Below, piece after piece: positions 8,592 to 16,941 of a stretch of DNA of 64,000 nt (position 1 is its first letter; each line of letters begins with the position of its first letter). This DNA is from Marivibrio halodurans (lineage in GTDB: Bacteria > Pseudomonadota > Alphaproteobacteria > UBA8366 > Aestuariispiraceae): positions 806,001 to 870,000 of the forward strand of contig NZ_JAGMWN010000001.1 of NCBI RefSeq assembly GCF_017963645.1, read 5' to 3'. Position numbers and translations under genes: made by a program. The notes beneath the pieces were generated by a model that saw nothing but the letters and a program-made list of their open reading frames with translations, was not told the origin of the DNA and made no database searches.

Positions 8592-9608
8592 TCACTCCGC
8601 CAAATCCGATCGGCGCAGGATGGCGCCCTTGGCAAGTGCCCGGTTCAGACGTTTGCCGATGACCCGGTCGATTTCCATCGCCGGAATCTCGCTGCCCGGG
8701 CGCGCGAACATCAGGTCCTCCCGCGCGAGGCGCCGGCCGTCCGGCAGATCCCGCGCCGCGACGACGCCCTTGCGGATCGCGGCGATGGCCTCGCGCTCGC
8801 AGGGCTGCGGCGTCTTCTCCCACTCTCCGCGCGCGTCGACGATGGCCGGGATCGTCCGGGCGAGATAGGCCATGTCCGCCGGATCCGCCGAGAGGGCGTG
8901 ATCGCGAAATTCCCGGCCGTGCTTCCGGTCGGTGAAATGCACCTCCACCACCCGCGCGCCCAGGGCGACGGCGGCCAGCACGGCCTCCGGCCCGATCACA
9001 TGGTTGGAATATCCCACCGTGACGGGCGCATACCGCGCCGTCATGAAGGGAATGGAAAGCAGGTTGGCCTCCTCCATCGGCGTCGGATAGGCGCTGACGC
9101 AATGCAGGACCGCCAAGCGCCCGGCCAGCGCGGCCTCCCCTACCTCCTCGCGCATCCAACCGACCGCGCGGTCCACCTCATCGATCCGGCCGCCGCCGGT
9201 TGAGAGCAAGACCGGCAAACCGGTGCGCGCCGCCGCCCGGATCGTCGCGGGCGAGGTCAGGTCCCCCGACATGATCTTGATCGCGGTGCCGAGTTCCGCC
9301 AGCAGAGGAACCCAATCTTCCGTCACCGGGGTGGACAGGAAGGCGACACCGGCCTTGTCCGCCTCCGCCTTCAGGTGGCGATGCGCCGCTTCGTCCAGGG
9401 CGAAGCGCCCCACCCGTTCCAGCCGCGCGGCATCCTCGGAAGTCACGAAACGCTCCGGCGTATAGCTCTGGAACTTGACCGCGTCGGCGCCGGCCCGCGC
9501 GGCGAGGTGAAGCAGGTCGACCGCCTTTTCCGGATCGCCCTCGTGGTTCACGCCTATTTCCGCGATGAGGACGACCTCTCGCGCCGTATCCTTGCCGAAA
9601 AGGCGCAT
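8592..9608 (-). CDS. Nonulosonic acid synthase (NeuB/PseI/LegI family)
   Basis: 338 residues. Condenses phosphoenolpyruvate with a six-carbon amino sugar to give a nine-carbon sugar acid. The NeuB barrel begins with IAEIGVNHEGD (residues 14-24) and has KFQSYTPE, AFLSTPVTEDW and the metal-binding region around VGYSNH and VEVHFTD. The C-terminal 60 residues form the SAF (antifreeze-like) domain, with EIDRVIGKRL and GAILRRSDL. Which acid is made (neuraminic, pseudaminic or legionaminic) cannot be told from sequence alone. It starts 14 bases after the Maf gene. The CMP-sugar synthetase and epimerase expected for the pathway are not in this window. Confidence 0.9.
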   Translation of the reverse strand: MRLFGKDTAREVVLIAEIGVNHEGDPEKAVDLLHLAARAGADAVKFQSYTPERFVTSEDAARLERVGRFALDEAAHRHLKAEADKAGVAFLSTPVTEDWVPLLAELGTAIKIMSGDLTSPATIRAAARTGLPVLLSTGGGRIDEVDRAVGWMREEVGEAALAGRLAVLHCVSAYPTPMEEANLLSIPFMTARYAPVTVGYSNHVIGPEAVLAAVALGARVVEVHFTDRKHGREFRDHALSADPADMAYLARTIPAIVDARGEWEKTPQPCEREAIAAIRKGVVAARDLPDGRRLAREDLMFARPGSEIPAMEIDRVIGKRLNRALAKGAILRRSDLAE

Positions 9609-9622
9609 TACGGGATGTGCTC

Positions 9623-11611
9623 CTATAATTCCGCGATCAGGGTGTCGGCAAGTTCGGCGAAAACCGTGTCCAAACGCTCGATCTCCGCCGCGCTCCGTTC
9701 CGCCGCCATATCCATGAAGGCTTCCCGCCCTTCCTCCGGCAAGCGGCGGACGGTGATATAGAGGAACTGATAGAACATCAGGGTCGTTCCCCAGAGATAG
9801 GCATAGACCGTCCGGTCGATCGGGTCCTCGCTCATCGCCCAGAACAGGTCCTTGATCGCGTCGAACAATTCGACCGGATCGCGGATATCGCGGAACAGCG
9901 CCGCGATGTCCCCGAGCATCCGGGACATCTCGCGCTTCAGGGCCTCGATCTCGCCGCTATCGAAGCCATGATAATCACCGCCATCCTCCAGCGTATTGGC
10001 GACAAGTTGCAGATCGCGGGCCTTGATGGCCGCGTCGCTCGTCAAGGTTACCGCGCGCGGCAAGCGCGGAATCGTACCATGGATGCGCGTTCCATCGCTC
10101 AGATTATAGACCGTCGTGCCGGGGAAGACCCGCAACAGGTTCGACATGTACATGGCGGCATAAAGAAAGCTCGTATTCGCGAACACGGTGCCGCCCAGAC
10201 TACCGGGGCGGCGGATGCCGTACTTGCTCGCCGCCGCGTGCTCCGGGTGCGTCTCCAGAAATTTGTCGTCGGCGATGTAGATCGACTTGCGCGAATGATG
10301 CTGGTTCTTGTCGCGGCTTCCGAGATCGACGCCGACCAGATATATCTCGCGAAAGCCGAGGGCTAGCATCGCGCGCACCGCCGCGTTCGAAACCGTCGGC
10401 GCCGCCAGGAAAAGCGGCCGGTGGTCGCGCCCGAAGAAATGCGTCGCGGAGACGGAATCCCGGAAATAGAGGTAATTCTCGCCGAACAGCGCCGGCACCC
10501 CCGGATCGACCGTGTTGCAGGCGATCAGGGTAATACCGCTCAGATCGTATTTTTCCGAAAGGCCGCTCAGAATCTCCAGCGGACCCGGCGTGTTCTCGGT
10601 GTCGACATGGAAGTCCGGCTTGATGCCGTAACCGAGGAGCGCGCCCAGCCCCGTGCCGCAGGTGATAAGGACGGCCTTCTCCTTGTTCTCGCGGATGAAG
10701 TCGATGGCGCCATCGACCGACGGACCGGAGGCCACCACGATCACCGGCGCCGTCAACATCAGCCGTCGGCGGTCCTGAAGCAGCTTGTGGCGATGGCGCC
10801 GCAGATTGCGGAAACCATTGCGCAGCATCACGATTTCATCCTCGAAGAAACCGGGATTGGCCGCGATGACCGGTAGGCGGCTCACCAATTCGTCGAGGGC
10901 GCCGCGCGTGAAGCTCGACTGATAGTGAAGCAACAGGTAGCTGCCGTCGATCAGACCGAAATGATGGTGGCGCACATAGATATAGAGATCGTTGGCCGCC
11001 TGATAGGTATCCTGGGCCAGAATGAACCGCATACTGCCGCCCCGTTCCTCGAGGATTTCCTGCCAGCGGGTCCAATCGACGGTTTCCATGGAATGGCGGA
11101 TGAATTCCGGGAACTGCTCGACAATGACGAGATTGCGGACGGGTAGATTCTCCAGCAGCCGTTCCACACCCAGGCCGAGCCCGAGGCCAAGCAGGATCAG
11201 ATAGCCACCATCCGCGTCCGGTTCCGATTCCGGTTCGCATTCCTTCTCGTCCAGCCAATCCAGCGCCTCGTTGACCACGCGTTGATTACAGAGTTGCGTG
11301 TCCGACGCGCGTTTATAGAACGGGATCTTGATCCGTCGCGGCTTGGCGAGGAAGGCTTCGACCTGCTCGTCGGTATAGGCGACCGCCCCACCTTCATAGA
11401 AGGCGGTATGGCCAAGATCGATATTGATCGTCCCATCCTCGAGCGATCCGATCATCCGGCTGATGGGGGAATCGATCGCCTCCACCTGTTCCGCGATCGC
11501 GGGCGAAACATCGCGCAGGACGCCCAGATTCCGTTCGAACAGCGTATCCGCCTCTCCGTCCGGATCATCGGGGATATCGAACAGCGACGCGCCGAAATCG
11601 AAGTCGCTCAT
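9623..11611 (-). CDS. maf: Maf-type flagellin glycosyltransferase (DUF115/MAF_flag10)
   Basis: 662 residues with the start at 11611, whose ATG overlaps the stop of the upstream TPR gene (ATGA). The frame stays open upstream through that gene, but MSDFDFGASLFDIPDD is the natural start. The central MAF/DUF115 domain contains the family motif SGPS at residues 295-298 and, about 30 residues on, TCGTGLGALLGYGIKPDFH and DTENTPGP. Maf proteins transfer pseudaminic- or legionaminic-type acids onto Ser/Thr of flagellin in the cytoplasm before export. The N-terminal 250 residues include a Rossmann-like LILLGLGLGLGVE segment. Its position between an FlmG-like gene and the nonulosonate synthase supports the role. 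Confidence 0.88.
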   Translation of the reverse strand: MSDFDFGASLFDIPDDPDGEADTLFERNLGVLRDVSPAIAEQVEAIDSPISRMIGSLEDGTINIDLGHTAFYEGGAVAYTDEQVEAFLAKPRRIKIPFYKRASDTQLCNQRVVNEALDWLDEKECEPESEPDADGGYLILLGLGLGLGVERLLENLPVRNLVIVEQFPEFIRHSMETVDWTRWQEILEERGGSMRFILAQDTYQAANDLYIYVRHHHFGLIDGSYLLLHYQSSFTRGALDELVSRLPVIAANPGFFEDEIVMLRNGFRNLRRHRHKLLQDRRRLMLTAPVIVVASGPSVDGAIDFIRENKEKAVLITCGTGLGALLGYGIKPDFHVDTENTPGPLEILSGLSEKYDLSGITLIACNTVDPGVPALFGENYLYFRDSVSATHFFGRDHRPLFLAAPTVSNAAVRAMLALGFREIYLVGVDLGSRDKNQHHSRKSIYIADDKFLETHPEHAAASKYGIRRPGSLGGTVFANTSFLYAAMYMSNLLRVFPGTTVYNLSDGTRIHGTIPRLPRAVTLTSDAAIKARDLQLVANTLEDGGDYHGFDSGEIEALKREMSRMLGDIAALFRDIRDPVELFDAIKDLFWAMSEDPIDRTVYAYLWGTTLMFYQFLYITVRRLPEEGREAFMDMAAERSAAEIERLDTVFAELADTLIAEL

Positions 11612-13569
11612 ACCGCGTCTCCTTTCTGGGCCAACGCGCGATAGGCGGACATGAGGGTCTCCGTCATGGCTTCCCCCCAACCGGACAGGAAATCGGGCGC
11701 GCGGCTGCGGGTCCCCGCCTCGGAGAGCCGCGCCCGCGCCTCGGCCGCGGCCGCCCCGTCGCCGGCCGCGCGCGCCGCCATCGCCACGGCGTCCGTCGGT
11801 GTCTCCGCGATCATGCCCGAAAGGCCGAGGGCGATCAGCAGGCTGTCCGTCATCCGCTCTCCCGGGACGCGCCCGCGCGCGGTGAAGACCGGACGTCCCG
11901 CCGTCAGCGCCTCCGCGACGCCCGCGCTCCAACAGGGGCCGAGTTGCAGGACGGCGTCCGCTTCGGCCAGGGCTTTCGCCGCCTCCGACGTCCCTTCCCC
12001 GGTAAACACAAACCGGCCTTCCGCTCCGGTGCCCGCGAAAGCCGCCTCGACGGAAGAGCAAGCATCCTTGCCGCCCACCAAATCCGCCGGCACGAGAAGC
12101 CTGAGCGCCGCGTTCTCCGCACAGGCCGCGCCGAGCGCCGCTATCAACGCATCGTCGATTTGTGCCTGATCGATGCTGAGGGCCAACAGGCCACCGGGGG
12201 AATCGCCCCCCCCGTCCCCTTCGGGCGCCGTCGTCGCCCCGTCGACTGCTTCACCTTCCGCCATCAGGATGGGCAAACGGTAAATCCCCCCATCGACACG
12301 CAGAATGGCGATATCCTCGGCGAGCGCATCCTCCGCCTCCGGATAGATCGCCGCATCACCGAGAACCGCGTCGAAGCCCTGTGACGCGGCGGATTCCGGC
12401 AAGCCGCCCAAACGAATGGCCGCGGGCGCCGGACGGCGCATGAAAAGCTGGGGTCTGCCGCCCGGCATATGGCCATCCAAATCGATCAGAAGGTGGATAC
12501 CGTCGTTCCGAATGATGGTATCCAGCGTCAGGTCGTCGATCTCCCGCGCGTCGATCCAGGAAGCGACCGTCCCCTGAACGCGTCGTGCGATAGAATCCTC
12601 GACGATATCGTTGGCATAGACATAGATCAGGATGTTGGCGAAGCCGTGCGCGCTGAGCAACGGCCAGAGGAAATCCAATCCGCCGCGCAGGCTGAAACGC
12701 GAGGTCACGAGACCAACCTTCAGCGCACCCTTCTCGATCGCGCGTGATGGCAGGTTATCGTCAGGAGCGACCGGAAATATCTCGGCATAGATACGTTCGG
12801 CCTGGGCGATATAGGCCCGGTCCGCGCCGGGGTCCCGGGCGATATCGGCGAGCATCTGAGACAAGGCCTCGGGCGTCACGCGGCCGTCGGTCAGCATCGC
12901 CTCGTGGATATCGCGCATGTCGGCAAGCCGTCCGGCGCGGCCCAGGCATCCGGCGGTGCGCGCTTCGTCTATCGGGGTCGTGGCGCCCATCTCGCTGATC
13001 TTGCGCAAGGCCATCAGGGCCGGCACCACGCGCCCCAAGTCCATCAACCGCATCGCATATGTCCGCCACGCGCCCGGGTCCTTGCCCCGCGCCTCGGCCT
13101 CCCGGCGATACATCTCCACCGCGCGATCGGCATTGCCGAGGCCGAGGAGTTCGTCGCCCACGCGCGCATATTGCGGCTCGGAGATATTGAGGAACGCCTC
13201 CTCGAAGCTTCCGAACCATTCCGGCAACAGGCTCCGGATGGTCGGATGCGGCGCGAGTGTCGCCGCGATCTTGCCGTAGAACAGACTATCGCCGAGCCGA
13301 CCGAGCTTCGCATAGGCGATCGCAAGGGCATCGGCGAATTCCTGGCAATTCGGGCTGAGGTCATGCGCGAGCTTGAGCAGTTCCAGCGTACGCGCCGGCT
13401 CGTCCATCCTCGCGGCGACGAGACCGAGGACATAGACCGCCTCGGGCACATTGCCATGCTGCTTCAGGACCGATTCCGCGATGGAAATGGCGCGATCCGT
13501 CTCTCCCTTGGAAAGCCCGTCGATCGCCTCGGCGATATCGTCCTTGTAGGATTCGGAAACAGTTGCCAT
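11608..13569 (-). CDS. TPR/OGT-like flagellin glycosyltransferase (FlmG-like)
   Basis: 653 residues from the ATG at 13569; the frame is open to 13665, but those 32 codons carry no family features. Residues 1 to about 270 are helical TPR-like repeats (EAVYVLGLVAARMDEPARTL; FADALAIAYAKLGRL). The C-terminal half follows the O-GlcNAc transferase GT-B pattern: KVGLVTSRFSLRGG, then IDLDGHMPGGR and RRPAPAAIRLGGLP, and near the end LGPCWSAGVAEALTAGRPVF and SLLIALGLSGMIAETP. TPR plus an OGT-like domain is the architecture of Caulobacter FlmG, which binds flagellin through its TPRs and glycosylates it with pseudaminic acid. It is the first gene of the island and is coupled to maf. Similarity to FlmG is by architecture, from memory. 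Confidence 0.75.
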   Translation of the reverse strand: MATVSESYKDDIAEAIDGLSKGETDRAISIAESVLKQHGNVPEAVYVLGLVAARMDEPARTLELLKLAHDLSPNCQEFADALAIAYAKLGRLGDSLFYGKIAATLAPHPTIRSLLPEWFGSFEEAFLNISEPQYARVGDELLGLGNADRAVEMYRREAEARGKDPGAWRTYAMRLMDLGRVVPALMALRKISEMGATTPIDEARTAGCLGRAGRLADMRDIHEAMLTDGRVTPEALSQMLADIARDPGADRAYIAQAERIYAEIFPVAPDDNLPSRAIEKGALKVGLVTSRFSLRGGLDFLWPLLSAHGFANILIYVYANDIVEDSIARRVQGTVASWIDAREIDDLTLDTIIRNDGIHLLIDLDGHMPGGRPQLFMRRPAPAAIRLGGLPESAASQGFDAVLGDAAIYPEAEDALAEDIAILRVDGGIYRLPILMAEGEAVDGATTAPEGDGGGDSPGGLLALSIDQAQIDDALIAALGAACAENAALRLLVPADLVGGKDACSSVEAAFAGTGAEGRFVFTGEGTSEAAKALAEADAVLQLGPCWSAGVAEALTAGRPVFTARGRVPGERMTDSLLIALGLSGMIAETPTDAVAMAARAAGDGAAAAEARARLSEAGTRSRAPDFLSGWGEAMTETLMSAYRALAQKGDAV

Positions 13570-13892
13570 GAAAATCGCCCCAACATCCCCCAACGCCGGC
13601 CCCGACTTCCGGCCCGAGTCCGGGCTCGAACCGCGTGCGCCCGGAACACGGGCGGCCGATGTCATGCCGTGCCGCTCCGTGCCGCTTACCTCTGCTCGGC
13701 CGCGAGCCTAGACGGGATTCGTCCAAGCGTCCCGGATCATTAGCCCACAACCCCGCGATACGGCATGGATATAGCCGCTTTCGCCGCCCCTTCCGAAGAC
13801 ACAGGGTGACGCCCGCCCATGAAAAGAACAAGGCCCCGGCCGAAGCCAGGGCCTTGCCCGAAAACGCTATGGCTTTACCGGCGATGTTCCAA
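13570..13892. other. Spacer between flagellin gene and FlmG-like gene
   Basis: 323 bases downstream of the flagellin stop and upstream of the FlmG-like start, both on the minus strand. It holds the flagellin terminator at 13821-13855, so the glycosylation genes should have their own promoter between about 13570 and 13820. No -35/-10 pair with good spacing and no sigma-54 element was found there. Part of it (13570-13665) is an in-frame upstream extension of the FlmG-like frame. Confidence 0.4.
13821..13855 (-). terminator. Intrinsic terminator of the flagellin gene
   Basis: Read on the minus strand, AAGGCCCTGGC-TTCG-GCCGGGGCCTT forms an 11-bp stem (one T-G wobble) closed by a TTCG tetraloop. 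It is followed by GTTCTTTTC. It begins 38 bases after the flagellin stop codon. The very stable tetraloop hairpin with a T-rich tail is a textbook rho-independent terminator and fits a highly expressed monocistronic flagellin. Confidence 0.9.
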
Positions 13893-14807
13893 TTACTGCA
13901 GGAGCGCCAGGATAGCCTGCTGCTGCTGCCCGGAGATCGCCAACGACTGAATACCGAGCTGCTGCCGGGTCTGGAGGGCCACCAGATTGGCGCCTTCCTC
14001 GTTCAGGTCGGCCAGCGTCAGCTTGTCGGAACCGATCTGCAGCTCGTTCACATAGGACTCGGTGAAGTCCAGGCGGGTCTGCAGAATGGCGACGTTGGAG
14101 CCGAGCTCGGCCGAGGTCGCGCGAAGACGGCTGATCGCGGAGTCGATGCGCGTGACCATCGTCGACGCGAACGAAACCTTCGAGTTGTTCTCGCCCATCG
14201 CGGTGAACACGCCACCGGACAGCCCGAGCGCCGACGCCTGCACCGCCGTACCGCTCGCCGAGAAGAAGGCGACCGTGAAGAGCGCACCGAGCGACAGCCC
14301 TTGGTCGGCGGCCGTGGCGATCAGGTTCTTACCGGAAATCTCGATCTCCGAAGCCGTGCGGACACCGAAGGTGATTTCCAGCTTGGAGCTCGTGTTGTTC
14401 AGGAGGTTCAGACCCTGATAGGACGCATCCTCGACCAGCTGGAAGACCTGCAGCGAGATCTCCTTGAACTGGCGGTCGGCGGCCTGACGTTCCTCGGTCG
14501 ACTGAGACTTGGCGGCCTCGACGACACCCTTGAGCTGCTTGAGCAGGGAGTCGATGGCCTGGGTCGCGCCGAGGGCCGAGTTCAGGGAGCTGACGCCCTG
14601 GTCGATGCCGTCCTTGCGCAGGGTGAAGTCCGATGCGCGATCGCTGAGCGCCTTGGCGCGGAAATAGTTCACCGCGTCGTCGACCACGCTGTTGACTTCC
14701 TTACCGGTCGACAGACGGGTCTGGGTACGCTCGGAGAGCGACTGGGTGCGCTGAAGGGAGAGGAGCGACTGCCGTTGGGCGGAAGTCAGGGAAATATCAT
14801 TCGCCAT
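13893..14807 (-). CDS. fliC: Flagellin
   Basis: 304 residues, the filament subunit exported through the flagellar type III system. The N-terminal D0/D1 region has SLLSLQRTQSLSERTQTRLS and the conserved ALSDRASDF. The C-terminal D1/D0 region has RIDSAISRLRATSAELGSN and NLVALQTRQQLGIQSL. The middle variable part (about residues 150-215) is short and Ser/Thr/Gly-rich, where O-glycosylation would be expected. No Cys is present. It lies next to flgL, flaF, flbT and the glycosylation island. It is transcribed alone, with its own terminator. FlbT and FlaF encoded nearby are known in relatives to act on flagellin mRNA and protein. No sigma-54 element was found upstream. Confidence 0.96.
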   Translation of the reverse strand: MANDISLTSAQRQSLLSLQRTQSLSERTQTRLSTGKEVNSVVDDAVNYFRAKALSDRASDFTLRKDGIDQGVSSLNSALGATQAIDSLLKQLKGVVEAAKSQSTEERQAADRQFKEISLQVFQLVEDASYQGLNLLNNTSSKLEITFGVRTASEIEISGKNLIATAADQGLSLGALFTVAFFSASGTAVQASALGLSGGVFTAMGENNSKVSFASTMVTRIDSAISRLRATSAELGSNVAILQTRLDFTESYVNELQIGSDKLTLADLNEEGANLVALQTRQQLGIQSLAISGQQQQAILALLQ

Positions 14808-14954
14808 TGGTCCATCCTTTCTGGATAGGTGAGCGGTTATGTCGGACCCGCCTTCTGCGGATCACCCTTTCTGGGCAGCCATAGAAGGACGCAACGGACA
14901 AAGAAAGTCAAGCATCATTTTGGACGCTCGTTCGCCCCGGAAGGCGAAGCGGGC

Positions 14955-14970
14955 TGGCACGACAATTGCG
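14955..14970 (+). promoter_or_regulatory. Sigma-54 promoter for flgL
   Basis: TGGCACG-ACAA-TTGCG matches the sigma-54 consensus TGGCACG-N4-TTGCW in all but the last base. The invariant GG (14956-14957) and GC (14968-14969) are in correct register. It points at flgL, whose ATG lies 125 bases downstream. An FlbD-type activator is encoded in this window. Confidence 0.85.
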
Positions 14971-15094
14971 TGACTTCGGCGCGGAATGAACCCGATGGCG
15001 CGCCCGGCCCGGCGGCCACGACAAGGCACCGCCAGGGCCGGCATGAAGCCGCAGAAGCGCGGCGCCATCACGATGGAACGAGGACGGACCCAGA

Positions 15095-16147
15095 ATGGTC
15101 GACCGTGTCAGCACCTCCGGGCGATTGCTTAACGACCTCATGGTGATGCAGAGCAGCCAGCAATCGCTGGAACTGCTGCAGTATCGCGTCTCCACGGGCA
15201 AGAAGTTCCAGCAGCTCAAGCTCTACGGCAACGACGCGCCGCGCATCGTAGACCTCCGGAACGAGATCGCGACGCGTCAGGCCTATATGCGCTCCATGGA
15301 CCTGACCGAGGGCATCACCCGGTCCTACGACGCGGTCCTGGATCGGTTGGCGGAGGCGGCAAGCGAGATCATCGATATCTCATCGCCGATCGACGCGGAG
15401 GACCCTTCCTTTCTGACCGACACCACCGTGCTGGCCGAGAATCTGATGTTGGAGATCGAGTCCAACCTGAATGTCCGAATCGGCGACCGATATATCTTCG
15501 CCGGCACGAACTACGGCACGGCCCCGGTCAACGACCTGCGCGACCTCGCCCTCTATAATGAAACCGACATCGGCACCGCCAACGCCGGCGAAACCGCCGA
15601 CACGATCCCCGAATTCACCGTCGACGCGGGCGGCGCGGCGACGGTGCAAAGTTATCACTCAAGCTGGACGGCCAGCCCAACGACCGACGCGGCGGCTTGG
15701 AGAAAGTCCACGCTGACGATCAACGACCGGCAGACCGTGAGCTATGGCATCACGGCGACGGACCCGGCGTTCCAGAAGCTGATCGACGCGGTCGTGCGCC
15801 TGAAATCGGCCGTGACCAGTCCCGGCCCCGCCGACACCAACGGCAACGGCGAGACGGTCGACGAACGCAGAAGCATGCTGGGGCAGGCGATATCCGCCGC
15901 CGAGGAGGCGCGCGTCGCGCTCCGCCAGTTGCAGAGCGAGAACGGCGCGATCATCAACCAGTTCGACAAGACCCGGGTAGAGCACGAGAACTTCATCGCC
16001 ATTTCGCAAGGCTCGCTCGAGGATATCGAAGGAGCGAGCAAGGAAGAAGCAGCGGTGCAGATATCAACGCTTCAGGCGCAACTCCAGGCATCCTACACCA
16101 CCATTGCCCGGCGCGCGCAGCTCAGCCTCGTCAACTTCCTGGGATAA
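15095..16147 (+). CDS. flgL: Hook-filament junction protein FlgL (HAP3)
   Basis: 350 residues. FlgL connects hook-associated protein FlgK to the filament. The N-terminal flagellin-like helix region is MVDRVSTSGRLLNDLMVMQS, with VSTGKKFQQLKLYGNDAPRI in place of flagellin's first conserved block. The C-terminal region has LGQAISAAEEARVALRQLQS and ends in SLVNFLG. A Gly/Asp/Thr-rich central domain (about residues 145-245) separates them. It diverges from the flagellin gene and is preceded by a strong sigma-54 promoter at 14955. flgK, its usual neighbour, is not in the window. The N-terminal sequence distinguishes it from a second flagellin. Confidence 0.9.
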   Translation: MVDRVSTSGRLLNDLMVMQSSQQSLELLQYRVSTGKKFQQLKLYGNDAPRIVDLRNEIATRQAYMRSMDLTEGITRSYDAVLDRLAEAASEIIDISSPIDAEDPSFLTDTTVLAENLMLEIESNLNVRIGDRYIFAGTNYGTAPVNDLRDLALYNETDIGTANAGETADTIPEFTVDAGGAATVQSYHSSWTASPTTDAAAWRKSTLTINDRQTVSYGITATDPAFQKLIDAVVRLKSAVTSPGPADTNGNGETVDERRSMLGQAISAAEEARVALRQLQSENGAIINQFDKTRVEHENFIAISQGSLEDIEGASKEEAAVQISTLQAQLQASYTTIARRAQLSLVNFLG

Positions 16148-16246
16148 CCGAAAGCATCCGCCGCCTCTTTGTCGTAGGTGCGGGGATTCATATCTATTTT
16201 CAATTAGATGACGGATAACTTAAGGCAATATCCGCGACATGTCGGC

Positions 16247-16286
16247 TTAACCGATACTTTACGAACCGACGGTAGACTGACACTAT
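16247..16286 (+). promoter_or_regulatory. Possible CtrA-controlled promoter before flaF
   Basis: TTAA-CCGATAC-TTTAC (16247-16262) differs by one base from the CtrA box TTAA-N7-TTAAC. Its second half-site is the -35 of a possible housekeeping promoter, TTTACG (16258-16263), N17, CACTAT (16281-16286). In Caulobacter, CtrA boxes often overlap the -35 of flagellar promoters. Found by eye; a chance match is possible. Confidence 0.38.
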
Positions 16287-16392
16287 CCGGCCCAGGGTCG
16301 AGAGTGACCGGAAGCGAGGTTCGAGTCGCGACGCGATCGCCGGTCCCTCGTCGGAGATTTCTCGATAGGGGCCTCTCGATGGGGATCATGTT

Positions 16393-16932
16393 TTGACGAC
16401 ACCTTATGCCAGCCAGCAACGCCAGGCATTGAACAATGCCCCCCCGCAGGCGGCGGAGGCCTGGGCCATGATCGAGATGGCGCGGCGTCTTGACGATGCC
16501 ACGAAGATGGAAGCCGGTCCCGAGCGGGACGAGGCGCTGCGCGACATGGTTCGGCGCAATTGGCGCATGTGGACTATCCTGCAGGCCTCCCTGGTCGACC
16601 CGGAAAACACCGCCCCGGCCGAAATTCGCCAGAACCTGCTGAGCCTGTCGAACTTCATCGACAAGCGTTCCGTCGAATGCCTGAGCGATATCGACCCCGC
16701 GAAGGTCGCGGTGCTGATCAACATCAACCGCCAAATCGGCGCGGGTTTGATGGGCAACCCTTCCGACGATCCGGAAGAGGCGAAACGCCTGCGCGAGGAT
16801 GCCGCGGCCCGCGAGGCCGCATCGCAAGCGACCGGCGACAAGACCGCCGCCGATGATCGAACCGCCGCCTCCCCGGACGGTGCGGAGGGCGCGGCCACGC
16901 GCGCCAACGCCACCACCGATACCGAGGCCTGA
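16393..16932 (+). CDS. flaF: Flagellar biosynthesis regulator FlaF
   Basis: 179 residues starting at TTG (16393), with GGGG about eight bases upstream; no ATG or GTG in frame fits better. FlaF in alphaproteobacteria promotes flagellin translation and secretion and works against FlbT. The conserved core is residues 1-115, with LDDATKMEAGPERDEALRDM, RRNWRMWTILQASL, NLLSLSNFIDK and PAKVAVLININRQIGAGLMG. The last 55 residues or so are an Ala/Asp/Thr-rich tail that the usual 115-125-residue family members lack. A tiny ATG-TTT-TGA frame (16388-16396) overlaps the start. The next gene begins nine bases after the stop. Confidence 0.9.
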   Translation: MTTPYASQQRQALNNAPPQAAEAWAMIEMARRLDDATKMEAGPERDEALRDMVRRNWRMWTILQASLVDPENTAPAEIRQNLLSLSNFIDKRSVECLSDIDPAKVAVLININRQIGAGLMGNPSDDPEEAKRLREDAAAREAASQATGDKTAADDRTAASPDGAEGAATRANATTDTEA

Positions 16933-16941
16933 TCCCCGCCC

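Noticed and set aside
2969-13569. Glycosylation island as a recent horizontally acquired element
   Set aside because: GC content and codon use look like the neighbours, and there are no transposase, integrase, tRNA or direct-repeat borders.
14808-14940. Sigma-54 or sigma-28 promoter for flagellin on the minus strand
   Set aside because: No GG-N10-GC in register and no good TAAA-N15-GCCGATAA match; only a loose TTGACT is present.
16320-16345. GAGGTTCGAGTCGCG, like a tRNA T-arm
   Set aside because: No acceptor stem, anticodon arm or D-arm can be built around it.
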